The position numbers and the translations under genes are program-made. The notes under the pieces are model-generated. The model ran no database searches. It had not been told where the DNA came from and worked only from the letters and a program-made list of their open reading frames with translations. Shown here in pieces: positions 1 through 7,956 of a stretch of DNA of 64,000 nt (position 1 is its first letter; each line of letters begins with the position of its first letter). Origin of the DNA: Polyangiaceae bacterium (GTDB lineage Bacteria; Myxococcota_A; Polyangia; Polyangiales; Polyangiaceae); NCBI GenBank assembly GCA_025936045.1, contig JAICUB010000028.1, forward strand, positions 1-64,000, in the 5' to 3' direction.

Positions 1-373
1 GGACCGGCGTTTCGGGTTCGAAGCGGGCCGACCACTCGCGCAAGAACGAAAGCTCGAAACGCGCGTAGTGGATCACCGTGGGTACGGCTGCCTCCGTGCT
101 CGCGGCGCGCCGCAAGCGCTCCCACGCGTCACGATCGGCGATCGCTTGCGCGGCGAACGCCGGCTCGTAGCCCGTGAGCTTTCGCACTTCGTTCGGCACG
201 TCGTGGCCTTCCGGCAGCACGATCCAGTGCGCTTCCCCGGAGAACGGCTCCGGCGCGCCGCCGCGCAGGACGCCCCAGCCGAGCTCGAGCACGCGACCGA
301 AGGCGGGGCTCGCACCCGTTGCCTGGCAGTCGACGACGAGCACGTCGAGCTCGGCGAGCGCGAGCGTCGTCAT
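1..373 (-). CDS. DEDD-type 3'-5' exonuclease-like protein (partial)
   Basis: The gene starts at the ATG at 373-371 and runs off the left edge, so only the first 124 residues are visible. They resemble the exonuclease fold of DnaQ/Cho proteins: a beta strand ending in VVDCQATGASP, then LELGWG, and a later conserved IHYARFELSFLREW segment. The family normally has D-x-E in the first motif; here it is D15-C-Q17, so one metal ligand appears to be Gln. The ATG overlaps the stop of the upstream gene (ATGA), which implies translational coupling. A nuclease role is inferred from the fold, and activity is uncertain because of the Gln. Confidence 0.7.
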   Translation of the reverse strand, partial: MTTLALAELDVLVVDCQATGASPAFGRVLELGWGVLRGGAPEPFSGEAHWIVLPEGHDVPNEVRKLTGYEPAFAAQAIADRDAWERLRRAASTEAAVPTVIHYARFELSFLREWSARFEPETPV

Positions 374-816
374 GCTTCGCTCGCTCCAAGCGCGGCTTTG
401 ACGGGCGTGTAGTCGAGCTCGCGCGCCTCACGGACGGCGCGCAGGAGCAGCGAGCCCCGGCTCATGTCGCCGCGGCCGCGAAATTCACTCGGAAAGTAGA
501 GCCGCTCGTCGAAGATCTCGAGCAGCGGCCGGAGATACTTCTGCGTGGCGATGCTGCCGAGCAGCACGAAGCGCGCCTCCTTGCCGTGGGTATCGACGAG
601 GCCGCTCGCGTGGCGGTGGAGCGGCGCCGTGAAGCTCGGATTGTCTTCGTGGACCGCGACCGTGGCCCAGCCGCGCAAGCGTGCGAGATCGACGGGCTCG
701 TCGAGGGAAACGAGGCCGCCGCCCGCCGTCATCACGAACGCCGCCGGGAGCCCGTTGGCGGCGCGCGCGAACCTCTGCGCGTAGCTCGCTTTGCCGCGAA
801 AATAGAGCCCGCTCAC
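370..816 (-). CDS. Conserved hypothetical protein, start uncertain
   Basis: From the GTG at 816 the product is 148 residues, with motifs such as SGLYFRGK, VLLGSIATQKY and FRGRGDMSRG that I associate with a widespread uncharacterised family. The reading frame stays open upstream with a protein-like sequence (IIHISPAKISWQRGRILLGG) back to about 950. That stretch has no in-frame ATG, GTG or TTG, so the real start may be upstream at a rare codon. The stop overlaps the ATG of the downstream exonuclease-like gene, so the two are co-translated. Function is unknown; the partner suggests a link to nucleic-acid processing, but that is inference only. Confidence 0.7.
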   Translation of the reverse strand: MSGLYFRGKASYAQRFARAANGLPAAFVMTAGGGLVSLDEPVDLARLRGWATVAVHEDNPSFTAPLHRHASGLVDTHGKEARFVLLGSIATQKYLRPLLEIFDERLYFPSEFRGRGDMSRGSLLLRAVREARELDYTPVKAALGASEA

Positions 817-983
817 GAACGCGAAGACCTCGCCGAGCGGCGCGCCTTCACGCGAACGGAGCCGTTTCGCGAGCGGCGACGGCGACTCGCCGCCGAGCAG
901 GATCCGCCCGCGCTGCCAGCTGATCTTCGCGGGCGAGATGTGGATTATTGTGGTGTCGGTCGCTATGGGGGGAAAGTTTGACG

Positions 984-1805
984 CTAGCCGAAGAAGGAGG
1001 CCAGGAGCGGCGCGAGCACGGTGGCGTTCGCGTCATGAGTCTGACCCGGGACGACGCGGTGCTCGGCGTGGGCGAGGTGGACCGCGAGGGCGCGGGTGCC
1101 GGCGTGCATCCAGGGCGGGCTCTTGCCGCCCGCGAGCGACAGCGTGGGAATTCCGACGCGCCGCCAAGCAGCGTCCGGCAGCGGTTCGCCGCGCTGGAAG
1201 CGGCGGACGAGCGCCCCGTCGTACGGCAGCGTCGGCGCCACGGCTCGGAGCTGCTTCCATACGGGCAAAAAGCGCATGAGCATGCGCACGAAGCCCGGCA
1301 CGCCCACCGAACGCAAGAACACGCCGAGCGCCTCGTCTCGGCGATTTTCGGCGATGAACGCGTCGATTGCCGCCCAAGCGCCGGCAAGCGAAGGCCGGCT
1401 CGCGTCGAGGACGAACGGCGGCTCGTAGAGCGCGAGCTCGTCGATACCGACGCCGTGTTCGGCGGCATCGAGCGCGAGCACGGCGCCCGAAGAGTGACCG
1501 TAGACGCTCGCGCGACCGCCCGCGACGGCCACGAGCGCGGCGAGGTCTTCGACCTCGCGTTCGGGCGCGTAGGGCGTCACGTTGCCGCTCGCGCCGCGGC
1601 CGCGCCGGTCGTACGTGAACACCGTGAAGCGGTCTGCGAGCAGGGGCGCGAGCTTCACGCCCGGGCCCAGCGATCGTGAGCAGAGTGCGCCCACCACGAT
1701 GATGACGGGCGGGCCGTGCCCGACGCGGTCGTAGGCGATGGTCGTGCCGTCCCGGGACGTCACGGTGTTGGGGGCCGCTGCGGCGGCTCGCGTTGCTCGG
1801 CTCAT
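984..1805 (-). CDS. Alpha/beta-fold hydrolase
   Basis: This 273-residue protein has the alpha/beta hydrolase layout: an early strand with PPVIIVVGALCSRS near residues 33-45 for the oxyanion region, the FTYDRRGRGAS turn, the nucleophile elbow GHSSG with Ser105, and a C-terminal GQTHDAN with the likely catalytic His257. There is no signal peptide, so it should be cytoplasmic. Such proteins hydrolyse esters or related bonds, but the substrate cannot be read from sequence. It is transcribed divergently from an ECF sigma factor, and an inverted repeat at 1830-1865 lies between the two starts, so shared control is plausible. Confidence 0.85.
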   Translation of the reverse strand: MSRATRAAAAAPNTVTSRDGTTIAYDRVGHGPPVIIVVGALCSRSLGPGVKLAPLLADRFTVFTYDRRGRGASGNVTPYAPEREVEDLAALVAVAGGRASVYGHSSGAVLALDAAEHGVGIDELALYEPPFVLDASRPSLAGAWAAIDAFIAENRRDEALGVFLRSVGVPGFVRMLMRFLPVWKQLRAVAPTLPYDGALVRRFQRGEPLPDAAWRRVGIPTLSLAGGKSPPWMHAGTRALAVHLAHAEHRVVPGQTHDANATVLAPLLASFFG

Positions 1806-1829
1806 GCGAGAAAGACACCCGAGGGCACT

Positions 1830-1865
1830 AAAAGGATACGCTCGGCGGGCGCGGCGTATCTTTTT
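1830..1865. promoter_or_regulatory. Inverted repeat between hydrolase and ECF sigma gene
   Basis: AAAAGGATACGC (1830-1841) and GCGTATCTTTTT (1854-1865) form inverted arms with one mismatch around a 12-bp spacer. The element lies between the divergent starts at 1805 and 1890. A similar GGTATCCTTTCGGGG sequence lies upstream of the paralogous sigma gene on the other strand. It could be a divergent promoter or operator; this is inference. Confidence 0.5.
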
Positions 1866-1889
1866 CGCGGTGCCGCGGGTCTATCCGAC

Positions 1890-2849
1890 ATGAGTCCTCG
1901 TAGCGCGGCCCTCGGCGGCGAAATCCAGGTTTCCTGGCGGTTGTTCCTGGAGACGTACGAGCCGCTCCGCCCGGAGCTCTTCCGCTATTGCCGTCATCTC
2001 ACGCGGAGTCCGTGGGACGCCGAGGACATGGTCCAGGAAGCGCTCGCTCGGGCGTTCGTGGCGCTCGGGCTCATGGCCGCGCCGCCGGAGCAGCCGCGCG
2101 CCTGGCTCTTTCGCGTCGCGTCGAACCTCTGGCTCAATCGCGTGCGACGGACGCGCGAGCTCCCGGCCGACTTTGCCGTCGAGGCTGCCGAGCCCAGCAC
2201 CGAGGTCGAACCGCGTGCCACCCGTGAAGCCGCCGGCACGCTGCTCTCGCAGCTCGCGCCGCAAGAGCGCGCCGCCGTCGTCCTCAAGGACGCGTTCGGC
2301 TTCTCGCTCGAAGAAGTGGCGGCGGCGCTCGCGACCACGAGCGGAGCCGTCAAGGCGGCGCTCCACCGTGGTCGCGGTAAATTGGTCGCTCCCGAGCCCG
2401 AAGAGCCGGCGCCGGTCGTGGCGCCCGTGCTCGACGCGTTTTGCGAGGCGTTCAACGCGCGGGATCTCGAGCGGCTCACGGCGCTCTTGCTCGAGGACGC
2501 GACCCTCGAATACCCCGGCTTCAAGCTCGAGCGCGGAGCGGCCGAGATCCGCGCCGGCACCTTCCGGGGCACGCTTTTCGGCTGTCCCGACGCGAGCGGC
2601 AGCGGGCACGAAGTCGCGCCGGCCTCACGCTGCGAGCTCCGGGTGCACCGCGGCGAAGGTTTGCTTTTGTGGTGGTGGGGCGGTGAGGTCCACAGCGTCG
2701 TACGCAGCGTCGTTCGCGGCGAGCGCATCGGGAGCCTCACGACTTACTATCACGCTCCGGACGTGCTCCGCGAAGTGTGCGGCGAGCTCGGAGTACCGGT
2801 GCGGGTGCACGGGTATCAGCCCGCCTACGGAGAGCCGGCCGACCGATAG
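1890..2849 (+). CDS. ECF RNA polymerase sigma factor with SnoaL-like C-terminal domain
   Basis: The 319-residue product has a sigma-70 region 2 (about residues 15-85, with RYCRHLTRSPWDAED and the AWLFRVASNLWLNR recognition segment), a region 4 helix-turn-helix (about 115-165, LAPQERAAVVLKD to AALHRGRGKL), and a C-terminal SnoaL-like domain (about 180-300). ECF factors with such a tail often control themselves through it and need no separate anti-sigma. The ATG at 1890 was chosen because the protein then begins just before region 2; the frame is open further upstream. No anti-sigma gene is adjacent. The end overlaps the convergent epimerase gene by 25 bp. A close paralog lies at 4535-5524. Confidence 0.9.
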   Translation: MSPRSAALGGEIQVSWRLFLETYEPLRPELFRYCRHLTRSPWDAEDMVQEALARAFVALGLMAAPPEQPRAWLFRVASNLWLNRVRRTRELPADFAVEAAEPSTEVEPRATREAAGTLLSQLAPQERAAVVLKDAFGFSLEEVAAALATTSGAVKAALHRGRGKLVAPEPEEPAPVVAPVLDAFCEAFNARDLERLTALLLEDATLEYPGFKLERGAAEIRAGTFRGTLFGCPDASGSGHEVAPASRCELRVHRGEGLLLWWWGGEVHSVVRSVVRGERIGSLTTYYHAPDVLREVCGELGVPVRVHGYQPAYGEPADR

Positions 2850-3778
2850 CGCGCCACTAACTCACGTGCCGCCTCGGGCCAATCCGGGAACAGCAGGCGG
2901 TACCCGGCGTCGAGCAGTCGTTTCGGCACCACGCGCCGGCTCTTGAAGGTGAGCTCGGTTTCGGTGCGCAAAAAGAAGGCGCCGAGCGCCGTCATCCAGC
3001 GCGTCGCGGGCAAGCCGATGCGCGTGCCCCACGCAGCGCGCAGAGCCGCCATGAATTCGCGTTGCGGCAGCGGGTTCGGCGAGGCGAGGATCACGGGGCC
3101 GTCGAGCTCCTCGTGCGCGACGAGAAAATCCAGCATGCCGACGAAGTCGTGTTCGTGCAGCCACGAGACGTACTGCGTGCCGTCTCCGAGGGTGCCGCCG
3201 AGCCCTGCGCGCGTCAGTCCGAGCAGCACGTCGAAAATGCCGCCACGGTCCGCGTTGAGAACGAGCGAGCTCCTGAGCGCGACCTTGCGGGTGCGCGGCG
3301 TGTTCGCGACCGCGAGCTCGTGCTCCCACGCCTTCGCGATATCGATGCTGAATTTCCACGAGGGCGGCGCGTCCGGCTCGCTCCCGCCGATGACGCCCGT
3401 CGCTTCGTCGTTCGGGGCGTCGAAGCGGTGCGAGTAAATCGTCGCGGTGCTCATTTGCAGCCACGTGCGCGGCGGGCGCGAGCAGCCGGCGATGGCCGCG
3501 CCGACCGCGCGCGTCGACTCCACGCGCGAGTCGAACATCGCCTTGCGGTTCGCCGCCGTGTAGCGGCAGTTCACGCTGCGCCCGGCGAGGTTCAACACGA
3601 CGTCCGTCCCGTCGAGCTCACTCGCCCACGGGCCGACGCTCTTTGCGTCCCATTCGACGCGACGTGCCGCTGTCGCGCCGCTCCGGCTCACGACGACGAC
3701 GTCGTCGCCGCGAGCCTGCAACGCGCGCACGAGCACGTTGCCGAGCTGCCCGGTACCGCCGAAGATCACGACTTTCAT
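2825..3778 (-). CDS. TIGR01777-family NAD-dependent epimerase/sugar-nucleotide-type SDR
   Basis: This 317-residue protein opens with a Rossmann nucleotide-binding loop (GGTGQLG at residues 7-13), followed by VVLNLAGRSVNCRYT, characteristic of the TIGR01777/YfcH group of extended SDRs. It ends in the short C-terminal domain of that family (RVVPKRLLDAGYRLLFPDW). The reaction for this group is not established. It is the last of three minus-strand genes (sigma factor, GST, epimerase) and follows the GST by 81 bp, so an operon is likely. Its 3' end overlaps the convergent sigma gene by 25 bp, so the two transcripts would be antisense at their ends. Confidence 0.88.
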   Translation of the reverse strand: MKVVIFGGTGQLGNVLVRALQARGDDVVVVSRSGATAARRVEWDAKSVGPWASELDGTDVVLNLAGRSVNCRYTAANRKAMFDSRVESTRAVGAAIAGCSRPPRTWLQMSTATIYSHRFDAPNDEATGVIGGSEPDAPPSWKFSIDIAKAWEHELAVANTPRTRKVALRSSLVLNADRGGIFDVLLGLTRAGLGGTLGDGTQYVSWLHEHDFVGMLDFLVAHEELDGPVILASPNPLPQREFMAALRAAWGTRIGLPATRWMTALGAFFLRTETELTFKSRRVVPKRLLDAGYRLLFPDWPEAARELVARYRSAGSP

Positions 3779-3859
3779 CGCTCGGAGCGCAGCGTAGCGC
3801 AGGCGCGAGACCGGCGTCGCCCGCGCAGGGCCGCTCCGAGCGTCGCGCTCGTGCCGGTG

Positions 3860-4504
3860 TCACCCCGGAAACATCGACAAATACGGCCTTGCTTCCTCGA
3901 AGACGCGCGCGACCGACGGCCGTTCGCACAGGCGCGCGAAGTAAGCCGCAAGGTGCGGGCGCTCGGCGAACGGCGCGATCTTGTCGGCGTAGAAGAGCGC
4001 GGGAGCCGCGGCGCAGTCGGCGAGCGTGAAGTCTCCGCCTGCGGCCCAGGTGTCCTCGCGAGCCCACGCCTCGGCGACTCCGTACGCCGTTTCGAGCTGC
4101 TCCCGCGCTTCCGCGACGCCGTAGCGGTCGTGCTCGCCGTCGGGGCGAAGCTTGTCGGTGACGAGCTTACCCATCGGCGTATTGACGTAGAGATCGTAGA
4201 AACGATCGCGCAGCCGTGCTTCGCGCGCGAGCTCCGGGTCGGCGGGAAACAGCCGCCCCGCTCGGCCGTAGTGGCGCTCGGCATACTCGAGCAAGATCGT
4301 GCCCTCCGGGATCGCCACGCTGCACGTGTCGTCGGTGAGCACGGGAAATTTAGCGAGCGGCCAGAGCGCGACGAGCTCGGCGCGCTCAGCGGGATTACCG
4401 AGGTCGATCACGCGCTGAGTGAACGGCACCTCGAGCTCGTAGAGCCCGATCAGCGCCTTTTGGCAAAACGACGCGAGCGGATGCGAATAAAGAACGAGGG
4501 ACAT
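3860..4504 (-). CDS. Glutathione S-transferase family protein
   Basis: The 214-residue length fits a cytosolic GST: a thioredoxin-like N-terminal domain (LVLYSHPLASFCQKALIGLYE, then the KFPVLTDD cis-Pro motif and the PEGTILLEYAE glutathione-binding turn), followed by an all-helical C-terminal domain with GDFTLADCAAAP. It probably conjugates glutathione or a related thiol to electrophiles; substrate unknown. The start has a good Shine-Dalgarno (AGGAG) six bases upstream. It lies 30 bp downstream of the sigma factor gene and upstream of the epimerase, all on one strand, so it may belong to that sigma factor's regulon. Confidence 0.88.
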   Translation of the reverse strand: MSLVLYSHPLASFCQKALIGLYELEVPFTQRVIDLGNPAERAELVALWPLAKFPVLTDDTCSVAIPEGTILLEYAERHYGRAGRLFPADPELAREARLRDRFYDLYVNTPMGKLVTDKLRPDGEHDRYGVAEAREQLETAYGVAEAWAREDTWAAGGDFTLADCAAAPALFYADKIAPFAERPHLAAYFARLCERPSVARVFEEARPYLSMFPG

Positions 4505-4534
4505 GCTTGCTCCTGAACCAGGGTCGGCTCAACG

Positions 4535-5524
4535 TCAGCTCGCGGGCGCCCACCAGCGGTAGCCGTTCGAGCGCGAAGGGACACCGAGCTCGGCGCAGAC
4601 TTCGGCGATGAGCTCCGGATCGTAAAAATGGTTCTGCAGCCGCGCGACGCGCTCACCGTCGAGCTCCACGCGCGTGAGGGCGCGCACCGCTTCGCCGCCC
4701 GTGTGCGCGTAGAAATGGAGCAGCACCCAGCCGCCGCGATGGGCGCGAGCCTCCACGCGCGGCGGCTTTTCGACGACGTCCGTGTAAAAGCGCGCATCCA
4801 CGGCGCAGCGCTCGTCGGGTCGCAGCATGCGCGCCACGCCGAACAGCATGCCGTCGAGCACCGTGCGTTTCGCCGCTTCGGGGCCGTACTGCGTCGTCGC
4901 CCCGACGACCTCCACGCTCACCGTGTCGAGCAGGAGGGCGGTCAGCCGTTCGAGGTCGCCCGCGTTGAAGGCGGCGCAAAACGCGTTCAGCGCGGCGGGC
5001 GGGGGCGGACTCGCAGCGTCCAGCGCCGGTTCCGCGAGTTTCCCGCGCCCGCGGTGCAGGGCCGTCTTGACCGCGCCGATCGTCGTCGAGAGCGCTTCGG
5101 CCGTCTCCTCGAGCGAAAAGTCGAAGACGTCTTTGAGCACGACGGCTGCACGCTCGTGCGGCGAGAGTCCGCCGAGCAACGTCCCGGCCGCCTCGCGCGC
5201 CCGCCGTGGGTCGAGTGCGGCGTTGGGCTCGGCCGTTTCCGCGCCGAGCGGCTCCTCACGCCACGCGCGTCGCGTTCGGTCGATCCACAGATTGGAAGCG
5301 ACCCGAAAGAGCCACGCTCGCGGGTTCGGCGGCGCTTCGCCCATCTGCCCGAGCGTGACGAAAGCGCGCGCGAGCGCGTCCTGAGCGAGATCTTCCGCGT
5401 CCCACGGGCTCCGCGTGAGGTGCCGGCAATAGAGATAGAGCTTCGGCCGGAGCGGCTCGAACGTCTCGAGAAAGCCATGCCAGGACGATCGGACGGCAGC
5501 GGGCAGCGCCTTCGCGGGGTTCAT
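4535..5524 (-). CDS. ECF RNA polymerase sigma factor with SnoaL-like C-terminal domain (paralog)
   Basis: This 329-residue sigma factor mirrors the one at 1890-2849: region 2 with YCRHLTRSPWDAEDLAQ and AWLFRVASNLWIDRTRR, region 4 with LSPHERAAVVLKDVFDFSLEET and the same LHRGRGKL end, then a C-terminal SnoaL-like domain with NAFCAAFNAGDLERLTALLL. The similarity covers the whole protein, so the pair arose by duplication. No anti-sigma factor gene is adjacent, in line with control by the C-terminal domain. It heads a likely operon with a GST and an epimerase. Tandem GGTAT-containing motifs lie just upstream of the start. Confidence 0.9.
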   Translation of the reverse strand: MNPAKALPAAVRSSWHGFLETFEPLRPKLYLYCRHLTRSPWDAEDLAQDALARAFVTLGQMGEAPPNPRAWLFRVASNLWIDRTRRAWREEPLGAETAEPNAALDPRRAREAAGTLLGGLSPHERAAVVLKDVFDFSLEETAEALSTTIGAVKTALHRGRGKLAEPALDAASPPPPAALNAFCAAFNAGDLERLTALLLDTVSVEVVGATTQYGPEAAKRTVLDGMLFGVARMLRPDERCAVDARFYTDVVEKPPRVEARAHRGGWVLLHFYAHTGGEAVRALTRVELDGERVARLQNHFYDPELIAEVCAELGVPSRSNGYRWWAPAS

Positions 5525-5549
5525 GCCCGAAGAACGTAGACGCTCCCCG

Positions 5550-5575
5550 AAAGGATACCATCGTCCCGAAATACC
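5550..5575 (-). promoter_or_regulatory. Tandem GGTAT motifs upstream of second ECF sigma gene
   Basis: Read on the minus strand, GGTATTTCGGGA is followed a few bases later by GGTATCCTTTCGGGGA, about 25-50 bases before the sigma start at 5524. The second copy matches the GCGTATCTTTTTCGCGG segment upstream of the paralogous sigma factor. A self-recognised ECF promoter or a shared regulator site is possible, but no -35/-10 spacing can be proven by eye. Confidence 0.35.
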
Positions 5576-5629
5576 GCCGTGGCTCCTGCTGGAAGCGAGC
5601 CGCCTGGAAAGACCCGGCGGCTCGGCTCC

Positions 5630-6202
5630 TCAGCGCTTGAGCAGTGCGAGGATCGCGCTCGTCGTGTCGACTTCCCCGAGCCGCGGGAAAATCTTGGTCA
5701 CCGAGCAGTCGTGTGCGGCCGGGTCCCGGTCGGTCATCGCGTCGGAGGCGAGCGTGACGTTGTAGGCGCGTTCGTACGCGGAGCGCGCGGTCGAGTCGAC
5801 GCCGATGCTGGTCGAAATCCCCCCGAGCACGATGCCCGTGACGCCGCGGCGCCGGAGCTGGAGCTCGAGCTCGGTGCCGTAGAAGGCGTTCCATTGCCGC
5901 TTGGTGATGCGGATATCGCTCGGCTGCGGCATGAGCTCCGGGACGAGCTCGCTGAACTCCGGGTCATGGGGGAGGCTCGGCGCGGGCGCGTCGGTCCGCG
6001 TGCGCAGCCGATCGCCGCCGTCGGGCGAGAAGGCGACGTTCACGAGCACCACGGGCAGATTTGCGCTGCGAAACGCGGTCGCGAGACGCGCCGCGTTGGC
6101 GACCACCGTTGCGGACGGGTGCACGGTCGGGATCGCCATGACGCCTTTCTGCAGATCGATGAGAACGAGCGCGGTCCTCGGATCGAGCGTGGTCGCGGGC
6201 AT
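5630..6202 (-). CDS. Isochorismatase-family hydrolase lacking the catalytic Cys
   Basis: The ATG at 6202 was chosen because GAGGAG lies seven bases upstream; the product is 190 residues, normal for the family. It carries the isochorismatase-like fold with Asp16 in VLIDLQKG and Lys101 in RITKRQWNAFYGTEL. At the position where cysteine hydrolases have Cys (GVATNxCVEST) this protein has Gly134 (GISTSIGVDST). True isochorismatases such as EntB and PhzD also lack the Cys, so an isochorismatase-like vinyl-ether hydrolase is more likely than an amidase. No siderophore or phenazine genes are nearby, so the substrate is unknown. Confidence 0.85.
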   Translation of the reverse strand: MPATTLDPRTALVLIDLQKGVMAIPTVHPSATVVANAARLATAFRSANLPVVLVNVAFSPDGGDRLRTRTDAPAPSLPHDPEFSELVPELMPQPSDIRITKRQWNAFYGTELELQLRRRGVTGIVLGGISTSIGVDSTARSAYERAYNVTLASDAMTDRDPAAHDCSVTKIFPRLGEVDTTSAILALLKR

Positions 6203-6250
6203 GGCTCTGGCTCCTCGGGAAGAGCTTAGCAAGAACGCGCGCTGGGGCGC

Positions 6251-7846
6251 CTATTTGAGCCCTTGCAGGGTCGAATTCGTGATCGTGGTGCTCTTGTTGT
6301 TGGTGCCGACCGCGGTGCCGGCGTCGGTGGTGCTACCGCTTTTCACGCTGGTCCAGTGACCGCCCGTGTTGCCCGTCATCGTCGTGTCCGTGATGGTCAG
6401 CGTGCCGCCGAAGTTATTGCTGGTAAAAAACAGCCCCCCGCCGAAGGCGTTCATGCCCGCGGCGTTGTCGAGCACGGCGTCGCCGCACAAGAGCACGTTC
6501 ACGTCGTTGCCGTCGCTGTAGATGGCGCCGCCGTTGCCGCCCGAGCCGACCTCGTTTTGATCGTTGTTGATGGCGTCGCAATGATCGGGATCGTTGCTGT
6601 TCGCGTCGTGGCCCGTGGCGGTGTTGTTCGTGAACAGGCTGTCGTAGATGTCGAGCTCGGCGAAGAGGCCGCCGACGGCGCCGGCGTTGCTCGCCTGGTT
6701 GTTCGTGAAGGTGCTGTTCACGATCGTCACGCCGGATTTGCTGCCGAGCACGTAGATGGCGCCGCCGCCCGTATCCGGTCCGAGCGGCGCGGCTTCGTTG
6801 CCGGTGAAGATCGAATCGATGACCGTGAGGTACCCGTCGCGCATGTAAACGGCGCCGCCCTCGCCGTCGTCGAAACCTTGCGAGCACGGAGCCGGTGCGT
6901 CCGGAATCACGTCCGTGCCCGTCTCCTTCGCATTTTGGAGCGCGATGTGTTGGAGCGTGAGACCGTGATCGTTCGCTTGGAAATCCGCGCTGTAAAAGCG
7001 CAAGATTTGCACGGCGTGCCCGCCGTCGAGCGTGATTTTCCGGCCGCCGTCGATGACCGTATTTTTGGTCGACGGCACGTTCAACGTCGAGCTCACGGTG
7101 ATGGTGACCGGGTCCGCGCCGCAATCGAACGTGATGACGCCGCCCGTGTTCACCGCGCTCTGAAGCGCGCTGAAGGTGCAGCTCGATGCCGACCCGTTGC
7201 CGACGACCGTGGTCGGATTCGAAGTGTCGACCTCTTGTCCGCGCGCCGGCACGCCCGCCTTGCAGGAGCCGTTCGGATTGCCGGCGTTCCACGTCGTGGA
7301 GCCGCCGCCCGAGCCCGCGGAGCCCGCCGTGCCTGCGCTGCCGCCCGAGCCCGCTTTGCCTGCGCTGCCGCCCGAGGTGCCCGCGGAGCCACCCTTGCCG
7401 GCACTGCCGCCCGAGGTGCCCGCGGAGCCACCCTTGCCGGCACTGCCGCCCGAGGTGCCCGCGCCGCCGCCGCTTCCGCCCGAGCCGCCGCTCGCGCTCG
7501 AACCCGGGTCGCCGCCCGCGCCGCCGTTCGCGGTGTCGCCGCCGCTGCCGCTCGAGCTACCGCCACGACCGCTCGTTCCGCCGGAGCCGCTCGTTCCGCC
7601 GGAGCCGTTCGTTCCGCTGGAGCCGCTTGATCCGTTCGAGCCGCCCTGGGCGCTCGCGCCGCTTCCGCCCGTGCCGCCGCCGGCTCCGGTGTTCGAGCTA
7701 CCGCTGCTACCCCCTTGTCCCGCGCCGTTCCCCGAAGACGAACCGCCGGGCAGGTCGAGTGAAGGCTCGCTCCCGCCGCAGCCGCTGAGGGCTGCGAGCG
7801 CCGGCACGAGCGCGAGGGAAAACCAGGGAGAGGGGTTTTTCAGCAC
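6251..7846 (-). CDS. Secreted lipoprotein with Gly/Ser linker and parallel beta-helix domain
   Basis: The 531-residue product starts with a lipoprotein signal (lipobox ALSGC, Cys23). Then comes a low-complexity Gly/Ser/Ala linker to about residue 195, including a 39-bp tandem repeat, and a C-terminal domain of repeated short strands with NSTFTNNQASNAGAVGG-type turns typical of right-handed parallel beta-helices (Pmp-like or choice-of-anchor families). The start of that domain (SCTFSALQSAV, ITFDCGADPVTITV) is clearly related to the protein at 8658-10388. It is probably anchored in the outer membrane with the linker spanning surface polymers; a binding or adhesive role is inferred. No catalytic residues are evident. 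Confidence 0.85.
   Translation of the reverse strand: MLKNPSPWFSLALVPALAALSGCGGSEPSLDLPGGSSSGNGAGQGGSSGSSNTGAGGGTGGSGASAQGGSNGSSGSSGTNGSGGTSGSGGTSGRGGSSSGSGGDTANGGAGGDPGSSASGGSGGSGGGAGTSGGSAGKGGSAGTSGGSAGKGGSAGTSGGSAGKAGSGGSAGTAGSAGSGGGSTTWNAGNPNGSCKAGVPARGQEVDTSNPTTVVGNGSASSCTFSALQSAVNTGGVITFDCGADPVTITVSSTLNVPSTKNTVIDGGRKITLDGGHAVQILRFYSADFQANDHGLTLQHIALQNAKETGTDVIPDAPAPCSQGFDDGEGGAVYMRDGYLTVIDSIFTGNEAAPLGPDTGGGAIYVLGSKSGVTIVNSTFTNNQASNAGAVGGLFAELDIYDSLFTNNTATGHDANSNDPDHCDAINNDQNEVGSGGNGGAIYSDGNDVNVLLCGDAVLDNAAGMNAFGGGLFFTSNNFGGTLTITDTTMTGNTGGHWTSVKSGSTTDAGTAVGTNNKSTTITNSTLQGLK
7374..7463. repeat. 39-bp in-frame tandem repeat in lipoprotein linker
   Basis: A 39-bp unit is present in two identical consecutive copies (7374-7412 and 7413-7451), followed by a partial third copy. 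It encodes 13-residue units built from GTSGGSAGKGGSA. Identity at the DNA level suggests recent expansion by slippage or recombination, so linker length may vary between strains. Confidence 0.85.
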
Positions 7847-7956
7847 CCGAAATACGAACCCCGAGCCGTCGCCTGCGGTTCAAAAAAACCGATTTCATGA
7901 AGCATTTCGCGCGCCACCGTCGCAGTCGCGTCGTTGGCCCGTGCTAAATGCCTTGC

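Noticed and set aside
7374..7463. The 39-bp repeats were considered as a CRISPR-like array.
   Set aside because: They are in-frame, contiguous without spacers, and encode the Gly/Ser linker.
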